DNA from: Micractinium sp. NFX-FRZ
Taxonomy: Eukaryota; Chlorophyta; Trebouxiophyceae; Chlorellales; Chlorellaceae
Assembly (NCBI GenBank): GCA_029339195.1
Contig: JAPTJF010000442.1
Span: 1 to 52,089, forward strand
DNA length: 52,089 bases
Direction: 5' to 3'
A program made the translations under genes and the position numbers. Positions 42,707 through 52,089 of this stretch are shown piece after piece. The notes beneath the pieces are model-generated. The model worked only from the letters and a program-made list of their open reading frames with translations. It was not told the origin of the DNA and searched no databases. Numbering within the stretch: the first letter of the stretch is position 1; each line of letters begins with the position of its first letter.

Positions 42707-45465
42707 GGCTGTCGGCTGCTGCTGAAAGGCTGAGGGCTGCTAGCCAGACTGCACCATCGAACTGCTGCTGCTGCGGGTGGGGGTCCGTCGTGAGAGCCTG
42801 CAGGCGGCAGGCGGAGGGGCGGCGGCAGGCAGTGGGGTGTGAGCGGATAGCGCCAACGCTCCTCCGATGACTTGGGGACGCTCCTTAGCCATGAAAGATC
42901 GCAGCAGCGCGCCTGCAGGCGGGGTGGCCCTCGAGTGGGCTTTTTGCACGCAGCGCCAACAAGCACTGCAGGCCCGCTGGCCCGCTCCGATGTTCCAGCG
43001 GCTGCACCGAATTGGGTCGGAAGCAAGGAGGGGGCCCCCGGCGACACAACCCCCGCAGTCGCGACAAGTCAGGAGCAGGAGCGCGCCTCGGCAGCCCGGG
43101 GCGGCACATCGTGAACTCGTGGCTGCTCAAGAAACAGTGAGCAGCGCCAACAGGGAGAAAAACTGAGACCTAAAGCTCAAACACCACCCGCCCACTACAC
43201 ACCTCTTTTCTGCTGCGCAGTGCTACATAGAAAACCAACTTGACCCTCCAAACACATGGGCCAGTCTGCAGCGCCACCCAAGCACTAGAGAGGCGGCCAG
43301 CAGTCGATAGAGGCAGTGGCAGCAGGCAGTGAAGCAGCACCGACCTGGGGCTGTGTGAGCGCCAGTTGTTCCTGCTAGTAGCCAGAGTTCACCCGAGGGA
43401 CTCGCCGCTGCAGCTGCGACAACACTCCGGCACACTCCGCAAGTTCGGGCGAAGAGCCGCGATCGAGGGATGGCTGGTGTTGACAAGTCCACCGATATAG
43501 TGGGTGTTCAGTACGCTGCGCAGAGTGGCAGGAAACGAAAAGAAGGCGCCGCCCAGCCTGGCAAGGGCGCCGGTGCGATCCCATTTCGCCATCATGGGGC
43601 GCTTCTCCTTCTGTTGTGCTGCATTGATGATCACCACCGGCGAAATGTTTGATGAACAAGCGACACCCTTTCCCGCTTCCACTCCCGCGTGTGTGCCTTC
43701 TGCCTCGGCCCCACCACCACCCGGCTCGTAGCGTGTGAGTGCACGGCACATACTCCAAGCATCACGGAGAACAGCCCAGAACGAGGATGCTGTGCGCTGC
43801 CCTTTGATGTCTGCGCCGCCGCCGCTTCCTGCCGCTAGGGCCAGGCGCCGCCGCCTGCCGCGAGGGCCAGGACTGGGCCAGGTACCAAGAACCAAGCGCC
43901 TGGTGCCTTTCCCTGGCGCATTAGCCCGCTTGCGGCGCGGGCATAGCTTTCTGTGCCTGTCGATCGCGGCACTACGATGCTAAAGGCATCCGAGCGGTGC
44001 TCGGGCAGCCGTGGCAGCGGGTGTCGCCCTTTGTGATTCCAGCAGCCGCTGCATACACGAGAGGCGCCGCCGCCCCCCGCATTGCAAAGAGAGCACATCC
44101 ACATGCAGCATGCGGGTGGGCGGGCCTGATGAGGTGGGAGCGTGCAAATGACATGAGCGTGGCGCTGGGAACTCGTGGCTCCGAGCACAGAGGTGACGAG
44201 TGGTGTGGCGGCTGCTGGCTGGGAGGGCTGCAATGTATGCAGGGTGACAACACCTAGGTCACATGCACATGCAGGAGCTTCAAGCGCTGAGGGTCCGGGG
44301 TGCGTGTCGGCTGCCACTCACGAGCCGGGCTTGCTGGCGAGCTAGCTCACTGCCTGCCCGCAGCCTACTTCCCACAGGCCCCCTGGAGCTTGTCTAGCTG
44401 CATGCCAGCATTGTGCCTGTGCGGCTTTACGCTTCCGCGCTGCTGCCGCTGGAATCGTTCCTACTGTTTCAACCAGGTTCAAGGCCCTGCACAGGCGCCA
44501 GGCGCTTCATGCCACCACACAGCCTACCGCCCATGTACGCCCCGCTTCGCGTCCCCCCTTGGTGTGTCAACGTCTGCCCTCCATTCTTGGTGTCCCACGC
44601 TTTAGACCTCAGTTACTGGCCACTTCATACCTCCGGCATATCATGACATTGTGACGCCACTGAACAGCCGCCGACACAGTGCTTCCCCCCTGCCAAATAG
44701 ACAGCACCACACCCTCGGGAGCCCCTGCCATGCAGGGTGCCAGAATGTACCATCCAGTGTGCAAGGCTGGGCCAGAGCGCTGTGTGCCTCCCAAGTGCCA
44801 TCCAAAGCTGCACCCTGCACAGCACCCATGGTTCCTCTGGAGGGGGCGGGCATCATGGACCTCTGCAGAGGGGCGGCGCAGGCTGGCTCGCCTCTGACAG
44901 CAGAGCAGGGCATGCAGAGCATGCGGTCCAATATTCGCATGGCAAGCCACGCCCCTGCCCGCCCTGAACACTCGGCGAGTTCTCAGTGCTTTCGACCGCC
45001 TGAGCACCACACGCAAGTGGTGCGCATGTGATGTGTGCGCTGCGCGCTCGCAGAGCGCGAGGTGCTCTTGTGAAACAGTCCGCTCAGCCGTCGAGGCAAG
45101 GCCTGGCGCGGCACTGCTTTGTGCGTAGCTTACTTGCCTCCCTATGTGGTGCTGCCGGCAGGTTCTTGGCAGCCGCCTGGCGCACTGCGGGACCACCGCT
45201 GGGAGCCAGTCAGTCCATCAGGAGGGCTTCTGGCTCCGGTACCCCATTTTGACGCGACCATTTGCGGTAGTAGGCACATTTCACACAGCACAGCAGCCCA
45301 TGCCACTTGAGGCACCCCCCTGTTTTGCAAAGTGCCGTGCATGCCACCGCTGCGGCCGGTGGTGCACAGGAGCGGGCGGCTGGCACCCAGCGCGCTGCCG
45401 CCACACGCACTCACAAGCCCCCATTCGCCACCTTTGTTGCAGATTGTCACATTGTGAACGCAGCC
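42707..45465. other. Long divergent intergenic region
   Basis: 2.76 kb between the starts of the chromatin gene (minus) and the lipoxygenase gene (plus). The longest open frame, 43389-43895 on the minus strand, has weaker third-position GC than real exons here and no recognisable motif. Short hairpins occur near 45003-45050 (GCACCAC..GTGGTGC). I see no supported gene. Confidence 0.5.
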
Positions 45466-48400
45466 ATGACGCACACGCGTATACATCTGCAACTACCCAT
45501 CCTGCTGCTATCCCTCCTGGTCAGTTCACAACCCATCCCGCCATGGCTGCACGGCTCGGCGCCTCACTGCCTTGTCTGAGCAGCACCGGCCAGCTCAGCA
45601 GCTGTCAAGAGACCATCCTGACTCATCTGCATTGCGCTGTTTCCCACCCATTTGCCGCAGGCAAGCACTGGCGCTGCTGCCCGTCCAGGCCCCGCCGCCG
45701 CCCCCGGCTCTGCGCCTGCAGCCTGCCCTTCGCTGTTGCCGCCTGGCGGGCAGGGCGCCTCCTCCCTTGCCGTCAACGAGGGCTATGAGGTGGGGAATTA
45801 CTCCGTGTTTGGAGCATATTACGACGCCATGCCCACCGCTTACCCCTTCGGCCCAGCCGGCATTCAAGATGTGCTGCGGCAGCAGGCCAACTTTGATACC
45901 CGGCGGGGCCAGCACCTTGAGCTGTTCTTTACCAACCACCTGCCTGCTCTGCTGGCGGCATGCGATGGCGGGCTTGCCGAGCTTCTGGGCAGCTCTGCAA
46001 GCAACACCAGCTGCATCTCTTCTATGAGCGACTTGTCGCGGTTGTATGAGGCTCTGCCGGACCGCTGGCGCCCCGCCCTGCTCAACCACAGCACCAGCGA
46101 CGCAGCATTCGCCAGGCAAGCGGGCTGCCCGGCATGCTTGCTGCCTGCCAGTCTGGGAGGAGTGTGGAGGCATCGAGGCAGCAGTGCTCTCATGCCTGCC
46201 CTGCTGCATGTTGCATCCGTTGCGTGCCACGACCTTCTCGGAGCGTCCCATTCCCTCCTCTGCCCCCCCCCGCTCTATGCCCCAGCTGGCCGCTCTGCAC
46301 CTGATTACAACCCCGGTTGCCGTGCAGGCTGCGCCTGACGGCAAACCCGCTCCTGATCCGGGCCGTGACGCCTTCAGAGCCTTCGCCAATCGATCCATCG
46401 ACAATCGTGGGGCTGGAGCAGCTCACCGGCAGCCAGACGCTCGCCCAGCTGGCGACAGCGGGGCGCCTGTTTGTGGCTGACCTGGTGCCTCTGCAGCAGC
46501 AGCTGGGGCTGGAGCCCTCGCCTGGTGCCTACACAGAGTTCCCCACCGCCCTCTTTTTCCTGGATCAATCCGCCAGTGCCACCGCCATCGGCGGCGGCAA
46601 CGGCACCGCCGCACCCGAGCCTGGCGCCCGCCTCATGCCGCTGGCCATCAAGTGAGGTTGCCGTGGTGTGGGACTGGCTTCGGGGCGCCAGGGCCACCCC
46701 AGATGCCTGCCTCATTGAGTGGCGGCACTGCTGCGGTTGTAGGCTGGCGGCCGGGATCCCCGTTTACCTTTCGGTGCTTGCGGCACGTGTGCCTTGCGCG
46801 TGCACCCCTCCCTTTCGCTGGCCCCATGCCCCCTGGTTGCCCCGCTTGTCCCACTCATCCCCCTGCGCCCCCCCGTGCAGGTACAACCGCTACTCCAACG
46901 TAACTGTCTCACCCGCCGACCCCCCGCTCGACTGGATGCTGGCCAAGGCATACCTGAGCGCTGCCGACAGCGTGTACCACGGCCTGCAGCACCTTGTAGT
47001 GTGTGAGTCCGCTGCTGGGCTGCTGGGTTTGCGCAGGCGGCGCTCAGCCATCGGTGGCTGCTGTGCTGTGCTTGGGCGATGCCAGTGGTGTGCATACCGG
47101 CAGCAAGTGCTGGTAGACCGAGCTGTGCACTGCAGGCCCGCCCTTGCAGTCCTAGCTCCCCCTAAGCATGCCAATCTAGCTTCCTGCCCCATCCCCCGCT
47201 GCAGCACACTTCCTACTGCTAAACGCGTGCTTGGCCGCCGAGCGCCACCTCCACCCCACCCACCCCCTTCACACGCTCATCTCCCGCCCCTGCCAAGACA
47301 ACGCCGGCATCGTGGCTGACGGCATCGCCCTGCTACTGCCCAACAGCTCAGGCTTGTTCAATTTGGTGGACTCAGCAAGCGGCCCCTCCGTGGCTGCCGC
47401 CGTGCCCGTGCTGCTCGAGCAGTTTTTCGACTGGGAGGGAACCTTTCTGGAGGCTGACCTGGCGACACGTGGCGTCGCCGGCGTCCCCGGCTTTGCGTTT
47501 GCCCAAGACGCTGGGGAGCTGTTCACTGCACTGGATCAGTACTCGAGCTCTGTCCTGGACGCTTTCTACCCAGACCCCGCCAGCCTGGCAGAAGATCCCC
47601 AGCTTCAGGCCTGGCTGTCCGCTCTGGACCCAGGCGATGCTCAGCGCACCGCCATCCCTGGTTTCCCCGCCCCCGGCAACGTCACCTCAGCAGCCTCCCT
47701 GGGACGCATTGCCGCGCAGGTGCGCTGGGGTTGAGGTGCATTGTGGCAGGCGCAGCGGGCGCTGGGTGGGGGTATGGAAGTGGGGGCAGGGCAACATAGA
47801 GGCAGCGAGGCAGGGGTGGACGGGCATTGCGGCAGGCAGGAAAGTGATGGGGCATGGCGAGGTGGTAGGCAGGCAGAGGTGAACGGGTTAATGCTCAGGC
47901 AGGCATGAAGGCAGGCAGGCAGCACTCATCCGCAGGACCAGTTCAAGCATGGCTGCGCTGCTTGCTGGTTGCTCAGCCACCTTCCAGACGCCGGGGTGAA
48001 CCCGCAAACCCGCGACACCTTTGCCCGCACTTGCCTCCGGCGCCTGCCCATGCCCTGTCCCCGCTGCAGGTGCAATGGATGGCGGGCGTGTTCCACCACA
48101 ATTTGAACAGCGACAAGGTGCACCTGTACCAAAACGTGCTGCCCTTGGCGCCGCTGCGCCTCTTTGCGCCGCCGCCCCAGCAGAAGGGGAGCCTCACGGA
48201 GCAGCAGATGCTGGATGTCTACCTCCTGCCACCCATCGTGCCCTTCTCATCCGCTTACCTGGCAGCCACCACTGCAAGCACCACCCCACCAGGCTTCCTA
48301 CCCTTCCTCGATGCCCCGCCGCCCAAGCCGCAGCTCCCGGCGCAGTTGGCCGCTGTAGGCTCTCTCCAGCTCGGCGACACCGTGTCCCGCTTCCAGTTCT

Positions 48401-48657
48401 TCATTGCCTCTCAGCTGTACACCTTCACCTTTGCCATCCTGCCCTCCGCCGACGGCGCAATCCCAGACACCCTTGCAGACGGCTGGGCAGCCTTCCCCCC
48501 CGAGGGCTGCCCTGGCTCGGCTGCTGGGCCTGCTCTGGCCGCTGAGCTGGATCGCATCTCCCAGCGCATCCAGGCACGCGAGGCGGCGCTGCAGGCAGAG
48601 CTGCCTCGCTACACCCTGCTCGACCCCGCTCGCCTGCCGTACTACACGTACGCCTAG
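45466..48657 (+). CDS. LOX: Lipoxygenase with signal-like N terminus, no PLAT domain (685 aa)
   Basis: Six exons: 45466-45519, 45661-46115, 46328-46651, 46881-47002, 47205-47719, 48070-48657 (TAG). The protein starts with a basic-then-Leu-rich stretch (IHLQLPILLLSLL), a likely signal peptide or anchor. Then NEGYEVGNYSVFGAYYDAMP and a catalytic-domain pattern follow: YHGLQHLVVSHF gives H315-x4-H320 as iron ligands, followed by RHLHPTHPLHTLI, and FHHNLNSDKVHLYQN gives H499-x3-N503. Known: lipoxygenases insert O2 into polyunsaturated fatty acids using non-heme iron bound by these His/Asn residues and the terminal carboxylate, usually of Ile. Here the chain ends LPYYTYA, an Ala. The length matches a catalytic domain without the N-terminal PLAT barrel. 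Intron 2 has a GC donor. Family call moderately firm; activity unproven. Confidence 0.7.
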
Positions 48658-48699
48658 ATCTAGCGGGCCCTCTTCTGCCACACTGCTGTTGGTGCACAT

Positions 48700-48704
48700 T
48701 TACA
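48700..48704 (-). terminator. TGTAA, candidate poly(A) signal of the ABCG gene
   Basis: TTACA on the plus strand, TGTAA on the minus strand, 143 nt after the ABCG stop. It falls inside the LOX 3' flank. Confidence 0.4.
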
Positions 48705-48846
48705 TGCTTGTGTGTTTGTCGCGATACACCAATGAAACATGCCGCCTTAAGAGCAGATTGCGAGGCAGAGACAAGCTGAGCAGCATGACGGTGCCTGGCC
48801 GGTGGCAGGACAGCGCAGGCCAGAGGCACTGGCCCCCACTCACGGC

Positions 48847-51800
48847 TCACAGGTGGCGCTTGCGTGCCCTGACGGCCAGCGCGCCCCAGCACACGACGTG
48901 GAAGAGCAGCCCCTGCGCCGCAATCACGGCGCAGCACACGGCCACGCTCACGGGCGGGTTCTCCCCGCGGTTGCCCAGCGCCTGCGCCTGCAGCGCCACG
49001 TCGTCGTCCGACAGCATGGTGACGTTGCCGGTGAGGGGCGCAGGCAGGTTCAGCACCAGCCCCGTAAACTCGATCAGGACCTGGGGGGAGCAGAGAATAT
49101 AGAAACAGAATATAGAAACAGGGGGGCGGGCGCAAGGGAAGAGCCATGCACAGCGTCAGGGCATGGGCCAGCAAAGAAGCAGGGCATGGGCCCAGGCTGG
49201 CCCCGCCCGGTGCCTGGTGCCTGGTGCCGACACAGGAGCAAGGGGCCGGCGCGCACCTGGGCGCGGTACGCGTATGCCGCGTACGTGATGTACGACAGCC
49301 AGCGCAGGTAGGCTGGCAGCTCGTACACCTGCACAGGCGTGGCGGGGGCAGCACAGGTGCGGGGGGCGGCCGGCAGCGTGAGCAGGGGCCACCAGTGCGG
49401 CCTGACGTGCCCGCAGCGTGCCCCTTTTGCTGGCAGAGGCAGGCATGCAGCATGGCGCCTCCCTTAGGAGCCTCCCTTAGGAGCCAACTGCACTGTCGAT
49501 TTGAGGGAGGTGCCGTGCATTGAGGGAGGTGCTATATTGGCCGCCCCCAGGCGCTCACCAGGAAGCCGGTCGATACGATGAGCAGGGCGGCCACAACATC
49601 AGCCAAGTAGTGAGCTGGCATGAGATCAGCGCTGACGGCGCGGATGAGGATGCCCAGCCCGTCTGCAGCGGCAGGGCGGCCCGGGCGACACTGCTGGACA
49701 ACAGGGGTGGCCTGCTTCGGTGCATCCACATGATGCAGTGGACCACAGGGCTGCCTGCTGCTGCTGCACTCCCACACCCCTCCAACACCTCAGGCCATGC
49801 CTCGTGCGGTGCTCTGGCCTGGTGTGCATGGACCATGTGCGCTGTGCCTGGCGCGACACAACCAGGAGCGCGCCCGTCGCCAAGGCCCACCCACCCACCT
49901 GTTGCCACGTAGGTCAGCTGGAAGACGACGAAGAAGAGGAGGTACGAGGTGCCTGCTGGCTGCAAGCCGATCAGATAGTAGACTGCGGCTGCAGGCGGCA
50001 AGGGAGGTGGACAGCTGCATGATCAGGCGCACGAATGGGCAGGCAAGCAGGCAGGCAGACAGGCGGGCAGGCAGGCAGGCAGGCAAAGCAGCAAAAGCAA
50101 AGGCAAAAGCAAGACCAACAGCAAAAGCAAGAGGAGCTTGCACAACCCGGCCACACCTGTGGAGACGGCGTTGGCGGGGAGGGAGATGGACAGCTCCGCC
50201 AGTGTGCGGCCCAGGATGTATGCAGACAGGGGGTAGGCGTGGGTGCGCTGCTCACGGCGCAGCAGGGGCACCTCCTTGTGGAGAGCACCCACCGCGATGT
50301 GCATGCTGCGGTCGGGGGGGGCAGGTGGGAGGGAGGGATGGAGGGGCCGCAAGGCAAGGCTGAGTGCCGCCCCAGCAGCAGCAGCAGCAGGCAGGCAGGC
50401 AGGCAGGCAGGCAGGAAGACTTGTTTTGAGCGGCTCACTGAGACCCCACCACCATGAATGAAATGGTGCCCATAGCCGACAGCCGGTCGCTGGTGCCCTC
50501 AAAGAGCATGTCGCTGACGCCCATGAACAGGAGGCCTGCAGGCATGGCAGGCAAACGCACGGCAGGGGCACAGAGCACCTGACAAGCTCTGGCCTGGCCA
50601 GTCAACGCCCCCAACCTCACGAGGGCTGAGGTGGCTTGCACGAGGCCGACGCAGGCAGCACATGGGCGGCGGCGACGGCGAAGCCGCATGCGGGAAGGCA
50701 ACACACTGCTGGCTGCACTGTGGCACTGTCAGGTGCATTCGTTGGCCAGGCAGGAGGCCAGGGAGCAGGGGTGAAGCTCACCCAGGAAGGTGGCCACAAG
50801 TATTTTGCGCAGCACCTCCATTGCCAGCGCCAGCGGCTGCCGCGCGGCGCTGAGGAGGTGCCGCTTGGCCAGGAGGCCGACCTGCTGCCAGCGTGGGGGG
50901 CGGCAGCAGAGGCTCAGCAGGGTGCGCGCCCCGGCAGCGTAGGCATGCAGCCGATCACTGGGCAGCGCACGGGGCCTGCCTGTTTAGAGAGCGGCACAGC
51001 GGGCAGCGGAGCCACGGCAAGAACACGGCATCGGCGTGTCTAAGCCCCACCCCAGCACCCCTGGTGAAGCTACCTCCCAATCGCACCTTTGCAGAGAAGT
51101 GGGCCAGCTCACGCCAGATCCCCTGCCTGCCAGGGTACCGGAATGAACCGGCATACTTGGTCACGGCGCCGCCAGCAGCGCCACCCCGGCACCCCTGCTC
51201 CTCATCTCCCGCACCACCCATGGAGGCAGCCAAGCTCGCGCTGCTCTCATCCTTGCCAGGAGGCGGGCCGCCGTCGTTGCTGCCCTTGCTGTCCAGCCCC
51301 CAGCAGGCGCGCAGGCCATCGAATGACGCCACCAGGGCATCCTGCTGCTCCGGCACCTTCACCGCTGCCACCAGAAAGTCGATGGGTGACTCGTACGCCG
51401 GGCAGCTGCAGGCAGGGCAGCAGCAGTTGTGAGCGGCAAGGGGAGGGAGTTGAGACTGTGGCAGTTTGTGTGTACTTGTACTGTGTGAGCATGGGTGAGT
51501 GCTACCCTCGCTGCCTGCTCCCCTCCCACCGCTGGGGCAGCCAGCAATTGCAACCCACCAGAGCCCCGCCTGCTCAATGCACTCCAGCGCCTGGGAGTGT
51601 GTGCCCGCGCACACCAGCCTGCCGCTAGCCACCACCAGCAGCTGCTGGAAGTTCCTCTCCATGGCGGGGGAGGCCTGCGGGTGCACAGGTGCCGGGAAGG
51701 CACGGGAGCAGGCAGGGGCAGTGAAGGAGGGCCCGGCGGCGACTTGAAGCAGCCATGGGCGTGCAGTGGGCCCGTGGTGCAGCAGCACATAATGTGGTTG

Positions 51801-51995
51801 CGAAAGCGGGGGGGATTGCCGGCCCGCGGCCCCGCCACCCCCCCCATCCCGTTGGACGACGGGAATGGGATGCCCCACGCTCGACCATGCGCAGCCGCAG
51901 CCGCACCTGGTGCACGCTGAGCAGCACGATGCGCCCCTGGTCTGTGAGGTGGCGCAGCCCCTGGATGACGGACATGGCCATCTCAGAGTCCAGCC
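48847..51995 (-). CDS. ABCG: ABC transporter, subfamily G, C-terminal part (partial at window edge)
   Basis: Ten exons, 453 residues to the stop: 51907-51995, 51559-51674, 51087-51405, 50782-50881, 50439-50535, 50157-50305, 49899-49982, 49559-49662, 49257-49328, 48847-49080. The first exon seen reads GLDSEMAMSVIQGL and ends RIVLLSVHQ, the D-loop and H-loop of an ABCG nucleotide-binding domain. CPAYESPIDF is the usual link to the membrane part. LRREQRTHAYPLSAYILG, then VYYLIGLQPAGTSYLLFF, LPAYLRWLSYITYAAYAY and a last hydrophobic helix form one six-helix domain. Walker A, Walker B and the signature lie to the right of the window. The stop after one membrane domain means a half-size transporter or the second half of a full-size one. 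The linker (51087-51405) carries a Gly/Ser-rich insertion. Confidence 0.88.
49091..49119. repeat. 14-nt direct repeat in ABCG intron
   Basis: AGAATATAGAAAC occurs twice in tandem, just upstream of the last exon. A second pair, GCCTCCCTTAGGA, occurs at about 49460-49486. Confidence 0.8.
50035..50090. repeat. (GCAG)n tract
   Basis: GCAGGCAG units with a following A-rich AGCAAAAGCAAAGG run, in an intron of the ABCG gene. Confidence 0.85.
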
Positions 51996-52089
51996 CTGCA
52001 GGGCGGTGCAAGCACTAGTGGTCCGGGTCGGTTATACACACCTTTTGTTCCCTGCCAAATTGTTATATACACATGTTAATTCACACACG

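Noticed and set aside
43389..43895. 168-codon open frame on the minus strand in the intergenic region
   Set aside because: Third-position GC is lower than in real exons here, there is no recognisable motif, and an unrelated plus-strand frame overlaps it. Likely chance.
50035..50416. Regular GCAGGCAG arrays as a possible CRISPR-like array
   Set aside because: The unit is a 4-nt microsatellite with no spacers, in a eukaryotic genome.

Overview
This is nuclear DNA from a green alga, most likely a GC-rich, intron-dense trebouxiophyte of the Chlorella type. The evidence is small exons separated by roughly 100-400 nt GT-AG introns, strong third-position G/C, abundant (GCAG)n and (CCTG)n tracts, TGTAA polyadenylation signals, and plant-type families (KUP/HAK potassium transporter, B3-like and CW-domain proteins). 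Genus and species cannot be fixed from the sequence alone. All gene models were spliced by eye. In each case the exon phases close without a frameshift and the joined protein matches the family where one is recognised.

Layout. 3-74 (+): last codons of an upstream gene, AlkB-like. 245-3686 (-): 7-exon, 783-aa protein with a tandemly duplicated B3-like module. 4141-4520 (+): remnant of a non-LTR retrotransposon 3' end. 4945-7556 (+): seven exons encoding only the C-terminal ~242 residues of RNA polymerase III largest subunit. 8334-10316 (-): 285-aa short-chain dehydrogenase. 11233-14597 (+): 375-aa dihydroflavonol-reductase-like extended SDR. 15533-25900 (+): 28-exon KUP/HAK/KT potassium transporter with a very large C-terminal insertion. 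26551-42706 (-): 31-exon, 2,724-aa chromatin protein joining CW zinc finger, PWWP, tandem chromodomains and a divergent SNF2 ATPase to a huge Ala/Gln-rich tail. 45466-48657 (+): 685-aa lipoxygenase with a signal-like N terminus. 48847-51995 (-): 3' part of an ABCG transporter that runs off the right edge.

Four convergent gene pairs share short 3' spaces. At 26001-26014 the KUP gene and the chromatin gene appear to share a palindromic pair of TGTAA signals. The genes do not form a pathway; this is an ordinary mixed nuclear neighbourhood.

Two things stand out. First is the domain architecture of the 16-kb chromatin gene, whose helicase has lost several catalytic-motif residues, somewhat like plant MOM1. 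Second, introns of at least five genes carry degenerate copies ('echoes') of the adjoining exon edge together with its splice site, about 80-125 nt away. This suggests introns here grow by local tandem duplication across splice junctions.
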